A DNA stretch of 64,000 nt, taken from NCBI RefSeq assembly GCF_021044755.1, contig NZ_JAJNOR010000001.1:62001-126000 (forward strand), in the 5' to 3' direction. Shown here piece after piece: positions 17,323-24,363 of the stretch. Made by a program: the position numbers and the translations under genes. The DNA is from Lientehia hominis. Its GTDB lineage: Bacteria > Bacillota > Clostridia > Lachnospirales > Lachnospiraceae. Positions within the stretch are counted from its first letter, which is position 1, and the number at the start of each line of letters is the position of its first letter. The notes under the pieces were generated by a model. That model searched no databases and had not been told where the DNA came from. It worked only from the letters and a program-made list of their open reading frames with translations.

Positions 17323-18609
17323 CTATTTATAATAATCAAATTCCAGTCCGTACATTTTTACGGTATCACCTTCCTGAATGCCCGCCTTTTCCAAATCATC
17401 CAAAATACCGGTCTTTTTTAAGAAATTCTGGAAAAATTCGAAGCCTTTTTCTGAATCAATGTTGGTGTAACCCAGCATTTTTTCTATCTTAGGTCCCTCT
17501 AAACTATAATAACCTTCCTTCAGTTTTTCAACCGTATACGGCAGATTCTCATTGATCAATATTTCTGACGGATCGAATTCCTGTTCGAAGACGACAGGGG
17601 TATCATCCAGTTCCTGCAGAAGGCCATAGACATAATAGAGAAGCTCCTTTAGTCCCTGTCCGCTGACTGCAGAGATTGGAAACACCTTAATTCCATCCTT
17701 TTCAAAGAAGCTGCGGATTTTCTCCGTAGTTTCCTGTTCGTCAGGCCCCAGCGCATCGATTTTATTGGCGGCAATGACCTGAGGACGTTTAAGCAGCTCC
17801 GGGTTATATTTCTCAAGCTCCCCGTTTATGGTTTTTATATCCTCTATGGGATCGCGTCCTTCTGTGGATGCGGCGTCAACCATGTGGATAAGAACTTTTG
17901 TCCGTTCGATATGCTTTAAGAAAGCATGTCCTAAACCAATGCCCTCTGAGGCTCCTTCTATGAGTCCGGGGATATCAGCCATGACAAAGCTCTTATGATC
18001 ATCCAGATCGACGACACCTAAGTGGGGATTGATCGTGGTGAAATGATAATTGGCGATCTTCGGCCTTGCATTGCTCACTCTGGAAAGAAGGGTGGATTTC
18101 CCCACATTCGGAAACCCTACCAGTCCCACATCCGCGATCACCTTCAGCTCCAGAAGGACCCAAAGCTCCTGGCCGTCCTGGCCCGGCTGGGCATATTTCG
18201 GCACCTGCATGGTGGCTGTGGCGTAATGCATGTTTCCGTTTCCGCCTTTTCCGCCTTTTAATATGATTTCTCTCATGTTGCCGCCGGACATATCTGCTAT
18301 GACTTTTCCACTTTTAAAGTCCTTGATGACGGTGCCCTCCGGCACTTTGATGACCAAATCCTGGCCGTCTTTTCCGTGACAGCGGCGTTTTCCGCCCTCT
18401 TCCCCGCTGGTCGCCACATATTTGCGTATATGGCGGAAGTCTGTCAGCGCATTGAGGCCCTTGTCTACTTCAAATATAATGTCTCCTCCACGGCCGCCGT
18501 CACCGCCGTCCGGTCCTCCATTCGGCACATAGAGTTCCCGGCGGAAGCTCACGTGACCGTCACCGCCCTTGCCGGATTTTATAAAAATTTTTGCACTGTC
18601 TGCAAACAT
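17323..18609 (-). CDS. obg: GTPase Obg (CgtA), ribosome assembly
   Basis: 428 aa with the three Obg parts. Glycine-rich N-terminal fold (1-157, GGDGGRGGD, GGKGGNGN). G domain: G1 GFPNVGKSTL, G3 DIPG and G4 NKID. C-terminal OCT domain (about 350-428) found in Firmicutes. It acts in 50S assembly and stress control. AAAGGA lies 10 bp before the start. It is separated from rpmA by an intrinsic terminator, so it may also need its own promoter or read-through. Confidence 0.98.
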   Translation of the reverse strand: MFADSAKIFIKSGKGGDGHVSFRRELYVPNGGPDGGDGGRGGDIIFEVDKGLNALTDFRHIRKYVATSGEEGGKRRCHGKDGQDLVIKVPEGTVIKDFKSGKVIADMSGGNMREIILKGGKGGNGNMHYATATMQVPKYAQPGQDGQELWVLLELKVIADVGLVGFPNVGKSTLLSRVSNARPKIANYHFTTINPHLGVVDLDDHKSFVMADIPGLIEGASEGIGLGHAFLKHIERTKVLIHMVDAASTEGRDPIEDIKTINGELEKYNPELLKRPQVIAANKIDALGPDEQETTEKIRSFFEKDGIKVFPISAVSGQGLKELLYYVYGLLQELDDTPVVFEQEFDPSEILINENLPYTVEKLKEGYYSLEGPKIEKMLGYTNIDSEKGFEFFQNFLKKTGILDDLEKAGIQEGDTVKMYGLEFDYYK

Positions 18610-18643
18610 TCTGCCACATTCCTTTCTGTTTATCCCACGGGGT

Positions 18644-18672
18644 AAAAAAGCCGACGCTCACAGCGCCGGCTT
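18644..18672 (-). terminator. Terminator/attenuator between rpmA and obg
   Basis: On the minus strand AAGCCGGCGCT, a 3-nt loop and AGCGTCGGCTT form a stem with one G-T pair, followed by a run of T. It separates the ribosomal protein genes from obg and should lower downstream expression. Confidence 0.75.
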
Positions 18673-18686
18673 CTATTATGCATGGC

Positions 18687-18977
18687 TTATTCGTTTACAA
18701 CCTTAGGGTACACAGAAACCTGCTTTTTGTCTCTGCCTTTCCTCTCGAAACGCACCACACCATCTACCAGAGCAAACAATGTGTCGTCGCCGCCGCGGCC
18801 AACATTGACTCCGGGATGGATCTTTGTACCGCGCTGTCTGTAAAGGATATTGCCGGCCAGCACAAATTGTCCGTCCGCCCTTTTCGCGCCAAGTCTCTTG
18901 GACTCGGAATCTCTGCCGTTCTTAGTAGAACCAACACCTTTTTTATGAGCGAATAACTGAAGATTCATCTTCAACAT
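18687..18977 (-). CDS. rpmA: 50S ribosomal protein L27 with cleavable N-terminal extension
   Basis: 96 aa. The mature protein begins after the extension MLKMNLQLFA; AHKKGVGSTKNGRDSESK is the usual L27 N-terminus near the peptidyl transferase centre. In Firmicutes that carry this extension it must be cut off by Prp, which is encoded by the gene just upstream. GGAGGTG precedes the start. Confidence 0.98.
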   Translation of the reverse strand: MLKMNLQLFAHKKGVGSTKNGRDSESKRLGAKRADGQFVLAGNILYRQRGTKIHPGVNVGRGGDDTLFALVDGVVRFERKGRDKKQVSVYPKVVNE

Positions 18978-18980
18978 GTC

Positions 18981-19328
18981 TTACACCTCCTCAGTCAGGA
19001 TACATATCAACTGATTTCCTTTTTTGTCCGTCCTGTAACTCTCCTCAATGCTTTCAAGCCCAAGCATCAGAGTGTTCAGCAACAATTTAGATTCTTCACT
19101 GACCGTCCCCGGAAGGGAACACTCCAGATAACCGTCATCGGCCGAATAAGAAATATCATCTTTCGTAAAGGACTCAATGGCATTTATGGTGTTCTGTGTC
19201 AATACAGAGACAGCAGCACACACGACATCCTCACCGGCGGGCGCAAAACCTGCATGGCCTTTTACCTCAAAACCACGGTATCTTCCATCGGAATCTATCT
19301 TTACTTTAACCGTAATCATCGTTTTCAT
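18981..19328 (-). CDS. prp: Ribosomal-processing cysteine protease Prp
   Basis: 115 aa (YsxB family). Cleaves the L27 N-terminal extension. The catalytic pair H25 and C37 lies in GHAGFAPAGEDVVCAAVS. It sits between rplU and rpmA, 3 bp before rpmA, the usual order. No strong ribosome binding site is seen before ATG 19328 or the alternative ATG three codons later, so translation may depend on coupling to rplU. Confidence 0.96.
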   Translation of the reverse strand: MKTMITVKVKIDSDGRYRGFEVKGHAGFAPAGEDVVCAAVSVLTQNTINAIESFTKDDISYSADDGYLECSLPGTVSEESKLLLNTLMLGLESIEESYRTDKKGNQLICILTEEV

Positions 19329-19341
19329 TCAAAAATGCCAA

Positions 19342-19650
19342 TTAAGCATTGATCTTATCAATCTTTAACTGGGTATAAGCTTGTCTGTGACCGTTTTTCT
19401 TGTGATATCCGGTCTTCCTCTTATACTTGTAAACGATAACCTTTTTGCCTCTGCCATCATTCATCACAGTAGCAGAAACGCTTGCACCTGCCACAGTAGG
19501 GCAGCCAATGGTAAGCTCTTCACCGCCTACAGCCAATACCTGATCGAACGTGTAAGTCTCGCCGGCTTCTGCGCCAAGCTTTTCCACCTTGATGATATCG
19601 CCTTCGGCAACTTTATACTGCTTTCCACCTGTTGCTATAATCGCGTACAT
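19342..19650 (-). CDS. rplU: 50S ribosomal protein L21
   Basis: 102 aa from MYAIIATGGKQYKV. This start is used because AGGAGGTG stands 6 bp before it. A longer frame to 19728 only translates the structured leader. The C-terminal signature YKRKTGYHKKNGHRQ is intact. It is the first gene of the rplU-prp-rpmA operon, preceded by a probable L21 leader. Confidence 0.98.
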   Translation of the reverse strand: MYAIIATGGKQYKVAEGDIIKVEKLGAEAGETYTFDQVLAVGGEELTIGCPTVAGASVSATVMNDGRGKKVIVYKYKRKTGYHKKNGHRQAYTQLKIDKINA

Positions 19651-19654
19651 AGGG

Positions 19655-19730
19655 CACCTCCTATTTATCATTACTCGCCAACTACGGTGTCCGGAATTCC
19701 GGCCCTTTTCAACCTCATTGCGCGGCATAC
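19655..19730 (-). ncRNA. Probable L21 ribosomal-protein leader
   Basis: On the minus strand the leader has GCCGCGCAATGAGGTTGAAA followed by GGGCC, a perfect GC-rich palindrome CCGGAATTCCGG (19691-19702), and ACACCGTAGTTGGCGAG before the ribosome binding site. This arrangement resembles the L21 leader family of Firmicutes, where L21 is thought to bind its own mRNA. The assignment is from memory of the family and needs a covariance-model search. Confidence 0.6.
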
Positions 19731-19736
19731 TATATA

Positions 19737-19765
19737 AATATAACAGGGATTTCCATGGTTGTCAA
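19737..19765 (-). promoter_or_regulatory. rplU operon promoter inside an inverted repeat
   Basis: Minus-strand TTGACA (19765-19760), 17 bp, TATATT (19742-19737). The promoter lies within an inverted repeat: TAACAGGGAT (19741-19750) with ATCCCTGTTA (19786-19795), and an inner GGTTGT with ACAACC. The repeat may be the terminator of the lipoprotein gene upstream, or it may form an operator. Confidence 0.65.
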
Positions 19766-19829
19766 TGTGTTTTTACAACCAATCCATCCCTGTTACGTTT
19801 GTTTTTACTTCCTATTCAATGACAGCAGC

Positions 19830-20201
19830 TTATTTCTCGAACGTCATGGTTCCTTCGTCCATGGACATGACCAATTTTCCGTCCTTATACTCAGCGTCGA
19901 CATCTTCTCCGTCTGCAGTCAGCGTGCAGATGGAATCTTTGTATTTCCAGGTTCCTTCTGCTTTCTCTCCCGCCACATCCATGCTGAATTTTCCATCTGC
20001 ACTGATGGTCAGAGTCATATTTACATCATCCTGACCAGCCATAGCCAGGAACTGATCCACATTAAGGGTCATCCCGCTGACTTCGATCGTGGTCATCTTC
20101 CAGTCGCCTACCACAGGGGCACTGCTTTTTTTACCGCAGCCTGTCAGAGCCATAACTGTCATGGCCAGTACCAACATGAGAATCACAATACGCTTTTTCA
20201 T
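19830..20201 (-). CDS. Small secreted lipoprotein, lipocalin-like
   Basis: 123 aa from MKKRIVIL, chosen because TGGAGG lies before it. Signal peptide with lipobox LTGC (Cys about residue 21). The mature part has WKMTTIEV, FSMDVAGEKAEGTWKY and a run of short beta strands, the pattern of small lipocalin-like lipoproteins (DUF5004-like). No enzyme motif. It interrupts the otherwise conserved order rng-rplU. Function unknown; membrane-anchored on the outer face. Confidence 0.75.
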   Translation of the reverse strand: MKKRIVILMLVLAMTVMALTGCGKKSSAPVVGDWKMTTIEVSGMTLNVDQFLAMAGQDDVNMTLTISADGKFSMDVAGEKAEGTWKYKDSICTLTADGEDVDAEYKDGKLVMSMDEGTMTFEK

Positions 20202-20356
20202 TTCAAATCCTCCATTTGTCTCAATATTCGGTCCGGGCACTCCCTATGTATTCCGGTATGGTTCCTTTGAAGCACTGCCAGAATTTTAGCCCGCCTTTAA
20301 TAATCTACTATAAATCTAGACAAAACACAAGTAAATTTTTACTTTTCGCCAAAAAC

Positions 20357-21547
20357 TCAGGGCCATATTTCATGAAGAGGCTTCCGGATCTTCTTTCTTG
20401 TGAGTTCTGCGAGGTTCAGACGTGTGAAGCCAAGGAGCACCGTTTTTACGGGATCCTTCCGGAGCGCTTCCTCAAAAGCTCTGAGAAGTGCATCTTTATG
20501 CTCTTTTATCGTCATATCGATGAAGTCCACAATGATAATTCCGGAAAGATTCCGAAGCCGGAGCTGAATGGCTATTTCTTCGGCAGCTTCCAGATTGATC
20601 TTAAAAAAAGTCTCTTCCAGGCTCTTTTTTCCGTCAAATTTTCCGGTATTCACGTCGATGGATACCAGCGCTTCCGTCGGCTGGATCACCAGATAGCCGC
20701 CCGATTTTAACCATACCCTTTCCTTCCGCGCACGCTCCAGGACTGTTTCCAGACTGTAGATCTTCGTCAGCGGATAGGCGTCCTCATAATAGCGCAGAAA
20801 AGGGAGGCGGGCGTTTTCATCTGCCATACGGATGGATTCTTCCTTTTTTCTTATGATGTCATAGACCGTTGGATCATCGGTGACCACTTCATCCAGAGAA
20901 GCTGAGCGGTTGTTGAAGATTTCAGAAAGGAACGCCGGCTCCGGTTTGTGGAGCAGCGAACCGCCTGTACGGCTGGTCCATGTGGATAAAACAGCGTTCA
21001 TCTGAGCTTCCAGCCGTGATTTTTCCAATAAGAGCGCTTGTTCCGGTGCATTTTCTCCATTGGTCCGGACAATCATTCCGTAAACGGCGTCCTCAGTGCC
21101 CGGCGGATAAAGCAGCGCCTTAAGCGCCTCTCTCCGCGCTCTGTCTTTTATTTTGGCAGAAAAGGATATCCCCGTTTTCCCAGTCATGAGCACCAAATAC
21201 TGTCCGGTGAAAGTGAGCTTAGTAGTCACGGAAGGAGCTTTTGTCTTAACTGCATCTTTTTCCACCTGGACCAGAATCTCATCTCCTTCATGCAGGGGAC
21301 AGCCTGTCATTCCGACATTCGGATACCGCTCCCATTCTTCCAGAGGATAATAACAAACTGTATCTTCTCCGATATCCACAAAAGCAGACCGGATATTTTT
21401 TATGATATGCTTCACTCGCCCCACATAGATTCGGCCTATGAGAGAACACGCTTCCAGGTCTTCCGGAAAAAGGCTTGTAATACGGCCGTTATCTTCTTCG
21501 GCCGTTATTCTCCAGTTATTCAGTGAAGTGATGATCGTTTTTCTCAT
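20357..21547 (-). CDS. rng: Ribonuclease G/E family endoribonuclease, short form
   Basis: 396 aa. S1-like domain near 35-120 and an RNase H-like/DNase I-like catalytic core. The two metal-binding aspartates lie in SIDVNTG and IIVDFIDM. It processes rRNA and decays mRNA. The chain ends in LNLAELTRKKIRKPLHEIWP, just where E. coli RNase E/G have the CPxC zinc-link, so that element and the small domain after it are missing. Its start overlaps the DUF2344 stop by 4 bp. Confidence 0.93.
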   Translation of the reverse strand: MRKTIITSLNNWRITAEEDNGRITSLFPEDLEACSLIGRIYVGRVKHIIKNIRSAFVDIGEDTVCYYPLEEWERYPNVGMTGCPLHEGDEILVQVEKDAVKTKAPSVTTKLTFTGQYLVLMTGKTGISFSAKIKDRARREALKALLYPPGTEDAVYGMIVRTNGENAPEQALLLEKSRLEAQMNAVLSTWTSRTGGSLLHKPEPAFLSEIFNNRSASLDEVVTDDPTVYDIIRKKEESIRMADENARLPFLRYYEDAYPLTKIYSLETVLERARKERVWLKSGGYLVIQPTEALVSIDVNTGKFDGKKSLEETFFKINLEAAEEIAIQLRLRNLSGIIIVDFIDMTIKEHKDALLRAFEEALRKDPVKTVLLGFTRLNLAELTRKKIRKPLHEIWP

Positions 21548-22287
21548 GGTTTATCCTCTTCCGTTCTGGGAACCGGAATCAGGATTTCTTCTCCCATTTC
21601 TTCCAATGGAATAAAAGAATGCTCCTTTTCTGTTCCTGTATCGGCATAAATCTCCAGACGGTGAATGGAAAAAGCGTGCGGACAGAACTCCCTCCCGGCA
21701 TATTGAAAGAGAGCCTCCAGAAGCAGCTCCGGCTTTAGATTATCAGCGCTTCCCGCAGCCAGTCTCAGGAATATGCCTGAAGCTTCCACTCTCCACTCAT
21801 ATATCATCGGACGGATGTCCACTTGTTTTTCACATTTTTTAGTCTTTTTCCAAATCAGGATGGATTCCTGAGAACAGAAAGAGGCAAAAAAAGCTTTCCA
21901 ACCGTCCCAAAGGATTTCTTCATATCCTTCCTTTGAGGATACCATATAATCAGCGGCAGCTACAATGGACATCGCAGGCTTGGCAGTATCGGGCAGCCTG
22001 CGGTAGCTTAAGATCTCCATTCCTTCCACCATTTCATGATTCATACGGTCCCGCATCGTGCGGGAATCCTCTGTGCCGTTCATTTCTATGTCAAGATATT
22101 CCCCTTCGCTGGTCAGACCGAGTCCTAGGGGGGAAGCGAAGGACATGATCTGATGAGGACTGAATCCGCCGGAATATGCGATATCCACGCCCGCTCTCCG
22201 ATTTACCTTTTGGAAATAACGCATCACGTCCAGATGTCCGATGAATTTCATGATGCCGGTCTTAGAAAATTTAATCCTGATCTTCAA
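21544..22287 (-). CDS. DUF2344 protein, radical SAM-associated (TIGR03936 family)
   Basis: 247 aa when started at TTG 22287 (KIRIKFSKTGIMKFIGHLDVMRYF). GGAGGTG lies 6 bp upstream of that TTG, while the ATG at 22317 has no ribosome binding site. The family is always found next to or fused with the TIGR03960 radical SAM enzyme, and its biochemical role is not known. It overlaps the 3' end of the radical SAM gene by about 17 bp and the rng start by 4 bp, so the three are tightly coupled. Confidence 0.88.
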   Translation of the reverse strand: MKIRIKFSKTGIMKFIGHLDVMRYFQKVNRRAGVDIAYSGGFSPHQIMSFASPLGLGLTSEGEYLDIEMNGTEDSRTMRDRMNHEMVEGMEILSYRRLPDTAKPAMSIVAAADYMVSSKEGYEEILWDGWKAFFASFCSQESILIWKKTKKCEKQVDIRPMIYEWRVEASGIFLRLAAGSADNLKPELLLEALFQYAGREFCPHAFSIHRLEIYADTGTEKEHSFIPLEEMGEEILIPVPRTEEDKP

Positions 22288-24139
22288 AGCATACACCTCC
22301 GCCGAATTTCCTGACACCGCAGCCCTGGCACTGTGCCCGGCAGTTGGAACTGACGGTCCCCTCCATAGCGCGCTTCCACTCTTTCTTCAAAAAATCTTTT
22401 GTGACGCCTGTATCGATGAAGTCCCAGGGCAGCAGCTCGTCTAAGGATCTCTCTCTGAGATTATAAAAGGCCGGATCCAGATCCTGGGCCTCAAATGCTT
22501 CCATCCATTTCCCATTATCGAAAAATTCTGACCAGGAATCATAAATACATCCCCGGCGATAGGCATCCAATATGACCTTGCTCACTCGGCGGTCTCCTCT
22601 GGCCAGGACCCCCTCCAGTACGGAGACGTCGGCCTCGTGCCAGTTATATTTAAGACTTTTATGGTTCAGCTGATTTTTCATGGCCTCATTGACCACACGA
22701 GCCTTTGCCAGATATTCTTCCTTAGTGAACATGGATGCCCACTGAAACGGAGTGAAAGGTTTTGGAATAAAGAAAGAGGTACTCACATTTACCTGGACTC
22801 GTCCCTGCCGTTCTTCCTTCGGGACAGTTTCATAGTATTCCTTCGCTACTTTGTTGGCCAAGTCCGCAATCCCTTCCATATCCTCTTTTGTCTCTGTGGG
22901 GAGTCCCAGCATAAAATAAAGCTTCACCTTATTCCAGCCTCCCCGGAATGCCTCAGCCGACCCGTTCAGAATGTCTTCTTCTGTAAGGCCTTTATTGATC
23001 ACATTCCTCATTCTCTGACTGCCTGCTTCAGGTGCAAAGGTAAGGCTGCTCTTTTTCACATCCTGAACACGGCTCATCACATCCAGAGAAAATGCATCGA
23101 TCCGCAGGGAGGGCAGAGAAATATTCACGTCTTTATCCCTGAATTTTTCAATAAGAAAATAGACCAGCTCCTTCAGCCGGCTGTAATCGCTGGAGCTCAA
23201 GGAGCTCAGGGAAATCTCGTCATGACCGGTATTTTCCAGGATATTCACCGCATACTGTTCCAGCTGTTCCAGGCTTCTTTCCCGTACAGGTCGATATACC
23301 ATGCCGGCCTGACAAAACCGGCATCCCCGGATACAGCCTCTTTGAATCTCCAGGACCACTCTGTCCTGGGTAGCTTTCAGATATGGCACCAGGGGTTTTT
23401 CCGGATAACTGACCTGCTCCATGTCCATGACCAGCTGCTTTATGACCTGCCTGGAAGCATGAGGATTATTGGGCATCATGGATTTAAGAGTACCATCCTC
23501 ACAGTATGAAACATCATAAAAGGACGGGACATAAATTCCTGGAAGTTCCGCAGCCCGTTCCAGGAAATCCTGGCGGCTTCCGCCGGAAGCTTTAATTTCT
23601 TTATAGATATCCATCAGATCATTATACCGGGTCTCGCCTTCTCCGATATAAAACATATCGAAAAACGCAGCAATCGGCTCCGGATTATAGGTACAGGGTC
23701 CTCCTCCGATGACAATGGGATATTCTTCTCCACGGTCAGCGGCATTAAGAGGAATCTGACTCAAATCCAAAATCTGGAGGATGTTTGTATAACACATTTC
23801 ATACTGAATCGTAATACCGAGAAAATCTGCGTCCTTTACTGGCAGCTGGCTTTCCAGCGAAAATAAAGGGATGTGCTCTTCCCTGAGAACCCTGTCCATG
23901 TCAATCCACGGAGAATAGACCCGCTCACAATAGACATCGTCTCTTCTGTTAAACATGTCATACAGAATCTGTATCCCCAAATGAGACATCCCGATTTCAT
24001 ATACATCGGGAAAACACATCACAAAACGGATATCCACTCCGCGGGGATCCTTTTTCACCGAATTCACCTCATTGCCGATGTAGCGCGCTGGTTTTTCGAC
24101 TTTTAACAGTATTTCATCTCGTAATGCTAGTTTTTTCAT
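22271..24139 (-). CDS. B12-binding-domain radical SAM protein (TIGR03960 family)
   Basis: 622 aa from MKKLALRDEILL; AAAGGA precedes that ATG and the 16 upstream codons look like leader. N-terminal cobalamin-binding-like domain (about 50-190). Radical SAM cluster motif CIRGCRFC, with QRG before it and AGM after it. A C-terminal region with CRAQCQGCG holds further cysteines. The gene partners DUF2344 and RNase G. A role in RNA modification is often proposed for the set but is unproven. Confidence 0.9.
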   Translation of the reverse strand: MKKLALRDEILLKVEKPARYIGNEVNSVKKDPRGVDIRFVMCFPDVYEIGMSHLGIQILYDMFNRRDDVYCERVYSPWIDMDRVLREEHIPLFSLESQLPVKDADFLGITIQYEMCYTNILQILDLSQIPLNAADRGEEYPIVIGGGPCTYNPEPIAAFFDMFYIGEGETRYNDLMDIYKEIKASGGSRQDFLERAAELPGIYVPSFYDVSYCEDGTLKSMMPNNPHASRQVIKQLVMDMEQVSYPEKPLVPYLKATQDRVVLEIQRGCIRGCRFCQAGMVYRPVRERSLEQLEQYAVNILENTGHDEISLSSLSSSDYSRLKELVYFLIEKFRDKDVNISLPSLRIDAFSLDVMSRVQDVKKSSLTFAPEAGSQRMRNVINKGLTEEDILNGSAEAFRGGWNKVKLYFMLGLPTETKEDMEGIADLANKVAKEYYETVPKEERQGRVQVNVSTSFFIPKPFTPFQWASMFTKEEYLAKARVVNEAMKNQLNHKSLKYNWHEADVSVLEGVLARGDRRVSKVILDAYRRGCIYDSWSEFFDNGKWMEAFEAQDLDPAFYNLRERSLDELLPWDFIDTGVTKDFLKKEWKRAMEGTVSSNCRAQCQGCGVRKFGGGVCFEDQD

Positions 24140-24243
24140 ATTTTTCCTTTCGGCTGCCGGGCTTGGCTGCTCTGTATTCCCTGTCACCGCTCAGCATCTG
24201 AAACAATATTTCATCAAAATCTGATAATAATACAGTCTAAAGT

Positions 24244-24271
24244 ATTATATCATTTTAAAACAGAACTTCAA
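24244..24271 (-). promoter_or_regulatory. Promoter of the radical SAM-DUF2344-rng operon
   Basis: Minus-strand TTGAAG (24271-24266), 16 bp, TATAAT (24249-24244), about 105 bp before the start codon. Confidence 0.6.
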
Positions 24272-24292
24272 GTGGTTAATGGAAAGGAACGC

Positions 24293-24320
24293 AAAAAAGC
24301 TCCGAACCCGAAGGAGGAGC
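24293..24320 (-). terminator. Terminator of the hybrid histidine kinase gene
   Basis: On the minus strand GCTCC and GGAGC (24320-24316 and 24303-24299) flank a 12-nt loop and lead into a run of six T. The stem is short. A CTGCAGCTGCAG palindrome lies just before it at 24347-24358. Confidence 0.5.
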
Positions 24321-24363
24321 CTGAAAGCGGCGTTATTTCTGCGGACCTGCAGCTGCAGAGGGG

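Noticed and set aside
22637..23509. A 290-codon plus-strand open frame
   Set aside because: It lies wholly antisense to the radical SAM gene, has no ribosome binding site and its sequence is the shadow of a GC-balanced coding frame.
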